Below, piece after piece: positions 1-4,783 of a stretch of 7,236 nt of DNA. The translations under genes and the position numbers were made by a program. The notes under the pieces were generated by a model, which saw only the letters and a list, made by a program, of their open reading frames with translations, did no database searches and was not told the origin of the DNA. The number at the start of each line of letters is the position of its first letter. The first letter of the stretch is position 1. The DNA is from Nitrospiraceae bacterium (GTDB taxonomy: Bacteria; Nitrospirota_A; Leptospirillia; Leptospirillales; Leptospirillaceae): contig JAPTWQ010000020.1 of NCBI GenBank assembly GCA_028064945.1, positions 1-7,236 on the forward strand. Reading direction: 5' to 3'.

Positions 1-1
1 G

Positions 2-79
2 ACAAAAACCCATAACCATTCGGATTTCATGATCGACTGGGAACGGCTTCAGGGATTGGCCCCCTACTGGATGGGTTAA
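2..79 (+). CDS. C-terminal end of an unidentified protein (5' end outside window)
   Basis: Frame 2 is open from the left edge to a TAA at 77-79 and encodes 25 residues ending LQGLAPYWMG. The tail is rich in aromatic residues (two Trp, one Tyr, one Phe) and looks like protein rather than random sequence. I do not recognise the family from so short a piece. Its stop interlocks with that of the convergent nuclease gene: the palindrome TTAA at 76-79 gives a TAA on each strand. That tight fit is the best argument that this is a real gene end. No start codon or ribosome site is in view. Confidence 0.5.
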   Translation, partial: TKTHNHSDFMIDWERLQGLAPYWMG

Positions 80-1050
80 ACGGGACCGGAGAGTTCGGAA
101 AGAGCGCCCAGCGGTCCGTCCGGGCAGATGCTTCTGTAGACGCAGCGTCGACATTCTGCCGGATCGGTGGTCGTCCGGAAATTTTCCATCCGGGCGATTC
201 CCCGTTCGGGGTCGTCTATCCGGGAGAGAATTTCTTTTGCCATTGACCGGATATTCTCCCTGGCAAGGTCAAGCATCTCTTCCGTAACCGGGGAGACGTC
301 GAGGCGGTCCGGAAAGTAGGACAGGTAAACCGGGGCAAACCGGATCCTGTCGCTTTCGATCTTCCATTTTTCCTTTGAAAACAACGCGTAGAGACCCAGC
401 TGTTCCTCATGATTTCCGGATTTCTCTGGTTTCCCGGTTTTCCAGTCCAGAATCAAAATGCCGTCCGGACTCTCAAGGGCGATATCAATCGTGACAAAAA
501 CAGGGAAATGGAGATTCGCCACCTCAGCGTCCATCGACTCCAGGACATCATCGTTCCGGAGCAGGGAGGAGTAGCCATTTTTCTGGATCTGTCGCAGGGC
601 TTCGGAACGAAAAAAACCGTCGATGGCGGAAAGGGCTCTTTCCACAACGCTTTTCCACTGCTGGTCGGAAACGGCGCTATCGGGATCTTCATGTTCGAGC
701 AGAAGAACCTTGTTTTTGGGACCGGGTGTCTTTCGGGGATGATCCCGGGATCCGCGAAAGTCTTCACGGAGGCGTTTCAGGAGTTGTTCCCGAACATCTC
801 CCGGGTCGGGTTGAGCTCCCGAGCGGAAGACCTCCAGGGTTTCCCGGATGGCTTCATGAACACGGTTTCCGGTCCAGAGATAACGGTTGGTCAGCTTCTT
901 CAGGCGGTAGGCTTCCCGGGCAAGCGGCGATGCCTCCCTTTCCCATCCTCCCCAGGAACCATAGCGTGAAAACCAGTACTGTCGTTCGCAGGTTCGAAAC
1001 TGGCTTCCCTGGGAGAGAGAGTAAGAAAATCGGTTGACGAGTTCGGCCAT
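76..1050 (-). CDS. Stand-alone PD-(D/E)XK nuclease, RecB/Cas4-like, with Fe-S cluster cysteines
   Basis: A 324-residue predicted DNA nuclease of the RecB/Cas4/AddB-like PD-(D/E)XK superfamily (PDDEXK_1 type). Visible motifs are: GNRVHE with H65; an acidic D189 in a VTIDIAL strand; the catalytic strand ILILDWKTGK with D202 and K204; and the EEQLGLYA helix with Q217 and Y221 (QxxxY motif). C21 near the N-terminus plus C300-x2-C303-x5-C309 match the four-cysteine arrangement that holds a [4Fe-4S] cluster in Cas4 and AddB. By family it should cut or resect DNA ends with divalent metal. No helicase domain is fused and no Cas or AddA gene is present, so its job is unknown. The ATG start has AAAGG about 8 nt upstream. 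It lies 48 bp after ttuA on the same strand, so it is probably the last gene of that cluster. No clear terminator follows. Confidence 0.85.
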   Translation of the reverse strand: MAELVNRFSYSLSQGSQFRTCERQYWFSRYGSWGGWEREASPLAREAYRLKKLTNRYLWTGNRVHEAIRETLEVFRSGAQPDPGDVREQLLKRLREDFRGSRDHPRKTPGPKNKVLLLEHEDPDSAVSDQQWKSVVERALSAIDGFFRSEALRQIQKNGYSSLLRNDDVLESMDAEVANLHFPVFVTIDIALESPDGILILDWKTGKPEKSGNHEEQLGLYALFSKEKWKIESDRIRFAPVYLSYFPDRLDVSPVTEEMLDLARENIRSMAKEILSRIDDPERGIARMENFRTTTDPAECRRCVYRSICPDGPLGALSELSGPV

Positions 1051-1098
1051 CTGGCATGCCTTTCAGGGAGGGGAAGGGAAAAATGGCTGTGTTTTGAA

Positions 1099-2022
1099 TC
1101 AGGCTGTGGCGTCCTGGTTCTGGTCCGAACGGGCGACCTTGAGACGAATGCGACAGAAAGTGCAGACTTCTGTGTAGGAAGGGGTCTGGCATTCCCGGCA
1201 GAGGTGGGTGGGAGCTTCTTCTGCCTTTTCCGGATAGAAATGACTTCGCCGGTCGAGAAAGCCAAAATAAAAAGCCTGTTTGGTCCCTGGAGATTCCTGT
1301 TCGACCTGGTTCATGATCTTTTTATAAAAAAGCTGTTTGGCATTGACCGACATCGGGCATTCATGCACGACGTAGTTGATACCCTTCAAGAAGGCGTAAG
1401 CCGCCATTTCTTTTTCTGTCAGGCGATTCAGGGGTTTGACTTTCCGGACAAGCCCCCCTTCATCTGGCAATGCAGGGTTTTGTTTTTCAAGATATCCGTC
1501 CTGCCAGTGAAGAATATTCCCGAGCAACCGGGACGCTTCATCGTCCAGGTTGTGACCGGTCGCCACAACCTGACATTCCAGTTTTTTCGCTGCCCGGTTA
1601 AAGAGATGGCGCTTTGAAACGCCGCACGCGGAACAGGGAGGGCGATTCGTCAGATCTGCAATGTTGGCGACAGAAGCGCCCACCTCCTGAACCAGGGATT
1701 CAACGTGCAGGGAAAGTCCATGACGGAGAGCGAACGCACGGGTTTTTTCGACGGATTCTCCGGAGTACCCTCCAATTCCAAGGTCCAGGTGAAACCCGGT
1801 TGTCTGGTATCCCAGCCGGTTCAGGATATCCCAGAGTGCAAGAGAATCCTTCCCGCCGGAAACAGCAACCAGAATCCGGTCGTTTTTGCCGAACATCTCG
1901 AATTCGTCAATGGCTTTCCAGACCTGGTCCATCAGGTACGAGTCGAAGCACGCGGCACAAAAAGAGGCATTGTGCCGGGGGAGGTCGATGACTGCCTTTT
2001 CCCGGCAGACACGGCACTTCAC
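1099..2022 (-). CDS. ttuA: tRNA-5-methyluridine(54) 2-sulfurtransferase, TtuA type
   Basis: A 307-residue PP-loop ATPase of the TtcA/TtuA family. It adenylates C2 of U54 in the T-loop of tRNA and inserts sulfur to give 2-thio-(ribo)thymidine, using a [4Fe-4S] cluster. Domains in order: N-terminal zinc finger (C3-x2-C6, C22-x2-C25); PP-loop SGGKDS at 55-60; PPCSACG with C130 and C133, which with C222 (ECPMS) form the three-cysteine Fe-S site; ATGHNLDDEA at 154-163; C-terminal zinc finger (C275-x2-C278, C287-x2-C290). The two zinc fingers favour TtuA over TtcA (C32 thiolation), which lacks them. The start is GTG at 2022, preceded by GGGAGG with a 6-nt gap. It overlaps the ttuB stop by 4 bp (GTGA), so the two genes are probably translationally coupled. 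Known TtuAs mostly come from thermophiles and archaea, so the host may grow warm or use the family differently. Confidence 0.88.
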   Translation of the reverse strand: MKCRVCREKAVIDLPRHNASFCAACFDSYLMDQVWKAIDEFEMFGKNDRILVAVSGGKDSLALWDILNRLGYQTTGFHLDLGIGGYSGESVEKTRAFALRHGLSLHVESLVQEVGASVANIADLTNRPPCSACGVSKRHLFNRAAKKLECQVVATGHNLDDEASRLLGNILHWQDGYLEKQNPALPDEGGLVRKVKPLNRLTEKEMAAYAFLKGINYVVHECPMSVNAKQLFYKKIMNQVEQESPGTKQAFYFGFLDRRSHFYPEKAEEAPTHLCRECQTPSYTEVCTFCRIRLKVARSDQNQDATA

Positions 2023-2222
2023 GACGAGCCTCCCGAAATGACTGGGCGGATCTCCACTTCGATATCGGGAGAGAGCGTTTCGTCCTGGGTCAGGAGCTGT
2101 TCTCCCTGAATCACCAGGACGGTTTCCGGGTCGAGGCCGAGGTCCTTCAGAAGTCGATGGACCTTCCGGCGATAGGTGACATGTCCCCGTGTCCCCGTCT
2201 GCGCATTGTAGACGGAAAGCAT
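2019..2222 (-). CDS. ttuB: TtuB-like ThiS/MoaD-family sulfur carrier protein
   Basis: A 67-residue beta-grasp protein of the ThiS/MoaD/TtuB type. It should carry sulfur as a C-terminal thiocarboxylate to the TtuA enzyme encoded immediately downstream. Features seen: a short beta-grasp-like sequence, a DLGLDPETVLV segment typical of ThiS-like proteins, the acidic stretch LSPDIEVEI, and the C-terminal Gly-Gly. Unusually, Gly-Gly is followed by two Ser before the TGA, so the glycine carboxylate is not free in the primary product. A longer in-frame start exists at 2372, but I chose ATG 2222. It has AAGGA about 7 nt upstream, the protein then has the length usual for TtuB (about 65 aa), and the upstream promoter lies between the two starts. 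The 4-bp overlap with ttuA supports the functional pairing. It could be a ThiS or MoaD paralogue, but context favours TtuB. Confidence 0.8.
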   Translation of the reverse strand: MLSVYNAQTGTRGHVTYRRKVHRLLKDLGLDPETVLVIQGEQLLTQDETLSPDIEVEIRPVISGGSS

Positions 2223-2295
2223 GTTCTTTCCTTCTTTTTCATCATCGGATTCCTTTTGAAAGCCTGAAACCGTCATGTCCTGAAAAACCCCTGCC

Positions 2296-2317
2296 ATCCC
2301 GGCCGTCGTGCCGGGAT
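2296..2317. repeat. 8-bp inverted repeat, ATCCCGGC-N6-GCCGGGAT, at the ttuB transcription start
   Basis: Arms at 2296-2303 and 2310-2317 are perfectly complementary with a 6-nt loop. On the minus strand it sits right after the predicted -10, covering the likely start site, so it could act as a DNA operator. As RNA from read-through it would form a strong GC hairpin followed, after about 7 nt, by GGGGTTTTT. It might therefore serve as a weak terminator or attenuator of transcripts coming from the dciA-like gene. Confidence 0.45.
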
Positions 2318-2320
2318 CAA

Positions 2321-2348
2321 ATAATATGGATATCAATATTGATGTGAA
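2321..2348 (-). promoter_or_regulatory. Predicted sigma70-type promoter of ttuB-ttuA(-nuclease)
   Basis: On the minus strand, -35 TTCACA (2348-2343, 5/6 to consensus) is followed by a 16-nt spacer and -10 TATTAT (2326-2321, 5/6). Transcription would start near 2314, leaving a leader of about 90 nt before ttuB. This is inferred by consensus matching only. Confidence 0.55.
2332..2343. promoter_or_regulatory. Perfect 12-bp palindrome in ttuB promoter spacer (candidate operator)
   Basis: ATCAATATTGAT is an exact 12-bp palindrome. It fills most of the spacer between the predicted -35 and -10 of ttuB, a common place for a repressor, or a MerR-type activator, to bind. No regulator gene is in the window. 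Confidence 0.4.
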
Positions 2349-2450
2349 GCGTGATGGCTGCAGTCGATACACGGGAGAATTTCTTCTCTTGGGAAAGTAT
2401 AACAGAAGGAAGAATCCGGGATCATGTCCGGCTCAGAAATCGTGATGGTG

Positions 2451-2942
2451 TCAGGGGGAAGACGGTTCTTGGGGAAGACCCAGGGCCTCTCCTCTTATCA
2501 GGCAAACCAGAGCGAAGCGAAAAGCGGCCTCACGACGATTCGGGTCGGAAATGTTTTCAGCGATTTTGCGGGCTTTTTCTTCCACACTCTCCAGACGGTT
2601 CCCGGAAAGAGGCATCGGGATCCGACGGGGTCCGGATACTTTTTCGGATGCGATTCGCTGGACGCGAAAACGGATTGTCATCTCCGGAGCTTCCGGAAAC
2701 AGGCGACGAATCGCCTGGCGAAACTGAGGCTCCAGAAAGGAAAACTCCTTTCGGTGGAGGGCGCTGTCCACGGCAATGACCAGGATGTTCCTGCTATAGG
2801 ACCAGGGTCGGGAGTGGGCAGAAACAGGACCCGGAAAACATCGCTCCCAGTCTTTTCGCAGGGCGGCAAGGAGGAGATCGTCATTGGACGCCCATTGAAG
2901 CGCCAGTGTTCGGGTCATGGAGCCCAGATCGGTAAAAGCCAA
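2451..2942 (-). CDS. DUF721 / DciA-like protein
   Basis: A 163-residue DUF721-family protein; the founding member DciA loads or supports the replicative helicase DnaB in bacteria lacking DnaC. The family pattern is visible over residues 4-95: DLGSMTRTL, then a helix ending RKDW (W32), HSRP, the strand ILVIAVDSALHRKEF, and PEMTIRFRV. The C-terminal part (about 100-163) is charged and not recognisable. I prefer TTG 2942 as start because GGAG lies 5 nt upstream and the family's N-terminal DL..L segment is then kept. ATG 2918 (155 aa) is the alternative but has no clear ribosome site. A longer frame to 3089 has no DUF721 similarity in its added part and crosses the promoters. Genuine dciA usually sits elsewhere, so orthology is unproven. 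It diverges from the PCP_red/Cld-like gene and is upstream of ttuBA on the same strand. Confidence 0.7.
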   Translation of the reverse strand: MAFTDLGSMTRTLALQWASNDDLLLAALRKDWERCFPGPVSAHSRPWSYSRNILVIAVDSALHRKEFSFLEPQFRQAIRRLFPEAPEMTIRFRVQRIASEKVSGPRRIPMPLSGNRLESVEEKARKIAENISDPNRREAAFRFALVCLIRGEALGLPQEPSSP

Positions 2943-2973
2943 GGCGACTCCGGGAGAGACATGCGTGATTGGT

Positions 2974-3003
2974 TTGAGTTTCTTTCGGATGATATGGCAT
3001 AAT
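2974..3003 (+). promoter_or_regulatory. Predicted promoter of the PCP_red/Cld-like gene
   Basis: -35 TTGAGT (2974-2979, 4/6), an 18-nt spacer, and -10 CATAAT (2998-3003, 5/6). Transcription would start near 3010, giving a leader of about 100 nt before ATG 3112. The spacing is normal, but the -35 is only fair. Confidence 0.45.
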
Positions 3004-3027
3004 ACGCGCGGCCGTCTGTCGAGGCAA
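2999..3027 (-). promoter_or_regulatory. Predicted promoter of the DciA-like gene
   Basis: On the minus strand, -35 TTGCCT (3027-3022, 4/6) is followed by a 17-nt spacer and -10 TATTAT (3004-2999, 5/6). Transcription would start near 2992, about 50 nt before TTG 2942. Its -10 shares five base pairs with the -10 of the plus-strand promoter. The palindrome ACCTAGGT (3027-3034) abuts the -35. Confidence 0.4.
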
Positions 3028-3043
3028 CCTAGGTGGCATCTCC

Positions 3044-3056
3044 CCGGAGTCTCCGG
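3044..3056 (+). repeat. Small dyad CCGGAG-T-CTCCGG in leader of the PCP_red/Cld-like gene
   Basis: A perfect 6-bp inverted repeat around one base lies midway in the predicted leader. As RNA it could fold as a 5-bp stem with a 3-nt loop. The sequence also suits a protein-binding dyad. I could not match the leader to any known riboswitch class. Confidence 0.25.
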
Positions 3057-3111
3057 ATGGAGTGCCGGGACGGGTTTTGCAACGGACAATACCCTGGAGG
3101 GTGATCGACTT

Positions 3112-4155
3112 ATGCCAGAAACTGGAGTGCCGGATTCCGAGAAGGGCGTCGTCTGGACGGAAGATGCTCAGGCATTGCTGAAAAAAGTTCCTTTTTTTAT
3201 ACGGAAGAACGTTGAGAAAGAGGCCGAGGAATATGCCCGCCAGAATTCTTCCGGGAAAGTGGATGCCGGCGTGATTGCCCGCATCAAGTCCCTGAAGACG
3301 GACCGGTCGGAAGATCCCGGAGTTCCGGAAGAGTCCTCCCAGACCGAGTCTGCACCTGCCTCTGCGTCGGTACCCTCTTCTTCCGGTACGGGATATAAGA
3401 CGGCATCTTCTCCCGCGGAGACTCCGGGCGAAGAGCCTCATCCGACTTCCCGGACTGCTTCTGCCAAGGTCGGAGAAGGGGATTCCCCGGGATCGTCCTT
3501 TTCCCTTTCGAGAGATTTTTCGAGCTTTTCCCTTTTTCGCCTCGATCCCGCCTGGAGAAAGCTTCATCCCACAGAGATCGGCCATGGAAAGAGAGAGTTC
3601 CATGAAGTCGTGAAGTCCTATTCGAACCAGATCGCTGTTTATTCTTACTGTCTGGTCGGACTTCATGGATCGGGGGATCTCCTTCTCTGGCGGACCGGTA
3701 CGAGCCTCGAGGTACTGCAGGAAATGACCGGAAAAATGTTGTCGACGTTTTTCGGACGATATCTGCTGACGGAAAAAAACTACATGGGATATCTGACCCA
3801 CCAGAACAGCCGTTCGCTTTTTACGCCCAGCAAGAGCCGGTTCATTCATGTCAAACCTGTCGTCATGACCCGCGAATGGCATCAACTCGCTCCTTTTATT
3901 CGCGAAGTCATCGAGCAGGAAGCCCGGGACATCGCTCCCCGCTATCCGGGAGTCCGCCTGACGACCATGGCCAGTTATGGTCTTGATGAATCCGACTATG
4001 TGATGGTTCTCGAAAGTGATTCCCCCGAGCTCCTTGTCCAGTTTAACGATGCCTTTCAGGGGGCCCAGATCTACCGGTATATCGATGATTCACAGCGGGG
4101 GATTACGGCCATTTCCCGATCCATGTCCGATATTCTGGACCTTTTGGGCGGCTGA
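3112..4155 (+). CDS. PCP_red domain fused to chlorite-dismutase-family (Cld-like) domain
   Basis: A 347-residue cytoplasmic protein with no signal peptide. Residues 15-62 match the PCP_red domain found at the C-terminus of light-independent protochlorophyllide reductase: W15, the LLKKVPFFIRKNVEKEAEE core and a YAR motif. Residues 63-135 are a Ser/Pro/Glu-rich linker, probably disordered. Residues 138-335 resemble the chlorite dismutase / coproheme decarboxylase family: FRLDPAWRKL, YCLVGLHGSGDLLLW, MTREW (252-256), SYGLDESDYVMVLESD and a final IYRYIDDS. The family binds heme or coproheme. Here the proximal-His position appears to be E270 and the distal Arg/Gln position L283, so classical chemistry is doubtful. 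ATG 3112 was chosen because GGAGG lies 11 nt upstream and the PCP_red domain starts right after. The longer frame from 2917 adds residues translated from promoter DNA. The HNH gene follows 60 bp later. Function unknown; perhaps tetrapyrrole binding. Confidence 0.8.
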   Translation: MPETGVPDSEKGVVWTEDAQALLKKVPFFIRKNVEKEAEEYARQNSSGKVDAGVIARIKSLKTDRSEDPGVPEESSQTESAPASASVPSSSGTGYKTASSPAETPGEEPHPTSRTASAKVGEGDSPGSSFSLSRDFSSFSLFRLDPAWRKLHPTEIGHGKREFHEVVKSYSNQIAVYSYCLVGLHGSGDLLLWRTGTSLEVLQEMTGKMLSTFFGRYLLTEKNYMGYLTHQNSRSLFTPSKSRFIHVKPVVMTREWHQLAPFIREVIEQEARDIAPRYPGVRLTTMASYGLDESDYVMVLESDSPELLVQFNDAFQGAQIYRYIDDSQRGITAISRSMSDILDLLGG

Positions 4156-4215
4156 TGAGATCCCGTTTCTGAAAAAACGTCCGTGTCGGCTTTTCCCAGA
4201 TGAAGGGAGGGTTTC

Positions 4216-4776
4216 ATGGCGGAACAGGTCCTTCTTCTCAATGCAACCTACGAACCGTTGAAGGTTGTTCCCTGGCAGAAGGCGGTTCATCTTTTTTTTC
4301 AGGGAAAAATTGAAATCGTCGAAACGTACGACAGGCAGATCGCATCGGCCCATCTGACCATGCGAATGCCTGCCGTCGTTCGTCTCTTCCGCCTCGTTTC
4401 CTTTCATCACGTTCGCCAAATGGTCAAGTTTTCCCGGGAAACTCTTTTTACACGGGACTCCTTCTGTTGCCAATATTGCGGCAAGCGATTCGACAAGCAT
4501 GATCTGACATTCGATCATGTGTTGCCTGCTGCGCGGGGAGGTCCGAAAACATGGGAAAACATCGTGACGGCCTGTCGGAAATGCAATCACAGGAAATCGG
4601 GGAAAACGCCCGAAGAGGCCGGCATGAAACTTCTGAAAAAAGCCGAGCGTCCCCACTGGTCTCCAGCGATTCTGGTGATGATGAACCTCAATTGCCGTGG
4701 CCCCAAAGTCTGGGAAAACTACCTGTATGATGCCTCCCGGACGGTGTTTTCCCAAACGGTTGAGCCCCATATGTAG
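4216..4776 (+). CDS. HNH endonuclease family protein
   Basis: A 186-residue protein of the widespread HNH family with an N-terminal LLLNATYEPL signature. The beta-beta-alpha-metal core lies at residues 85-126: C85-x2-C88, D100-H101 (LTFDHVLP), ARGG, N115 (WENIVTAC), C120-x2-C123 and N124-H125-R126. The four cysteines should bind a structural zinc, while H101, N115 and H125 would form the nuclease site. All expected residues are present, so it looks active. Residues 1-80 form a conserved N-terminal region of unknown role, and the tail 130-186 is basic then aromatic. ATG 4216 has GGGAGG with a 5-6 nt gap. It is on the same strand as the PCP_red/Cld-like gene, possibly co-transcribed, and converges on murJ with only 7 bp between the stops. 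Substrate and biological role are unknown; such genes are usually chromosomal rather than restriction-linked. Confidence 0.9.
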   Translation: MAEQVLLLNATYEPLKVVPWQKAVHLFFQGKIEIVETYDRQIASAHLTMRMPAVVRLFRLVSFHHVRQMVKFSRETLFTRDSFCCQYCGKRFDKHDLTFDHVLPAARGGPKTWENIVTACRKCNHRKSGKTPEEAGMKLLKKAERPHWSPAILVMMNLNCRGPKVWENYLYDASRTVFSQTVEPHM

Positions 4777-4783
4777 ACCGAAG

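Larger units (their letters stand above)
2223..2450. other. 228-bp intergenic control region between dciA-like gene and ttuB
   Basis: No coding sequence is supported here. It contains the ttuB promoter (2321-2348), a 12-bp palindrome in the promoter spacer, an 8-bp inverted repeat over the predicted start of transcription (2296-2317), and a small hairpin at 2375-2388 (GAGAA-TTTC-TTCTC on the plus strand). The small hairpin has no T-tract on either strand. The region around 2318-2343 is markedly AT-rich compared with its surroundings. No convincing terminator for the upstream dciA-like gene is seen, so read-through into ttuB is possible. Confidence 0.6.

Noticed and set aside
76..1050. Possible CRISPR link, because the nuclease resembles Cas4.
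   Set aside because: No repeat-spacer array and no other cas gene is visible; the family includes many non-CRISPR nucleases.
2019..2372. Longer 117-codon version of ttuB.
   Set aside because: The added 50 residues are translated from promoter and inverted-repeat DNA, show no family similarity, and a good ribosome site stands before ATG 2222.
2917..3111. Extended start of the PCP_red/Cld-like gene at 2917.
   Set aside because: The extension overlaps the DciA-like gene and both divergent promoters, and the PCP_red domain begins just after ATG 3112.
3583..3605. Inverted repeat CATGGAA/TTCCATG.
   Set aside because: It lies inside the conserved Cld-like coding sequence, encodes ordinary residues, and has no regulatory context.
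2881..3885. A 334-codon minus-strand frame opposite the PCP_red/Cld-like gene.
   Set aside because: It overlaps both the conserved fusion gene and the start of the DciA-like gene, is rich in Arg/Gly, and matches no family I know.
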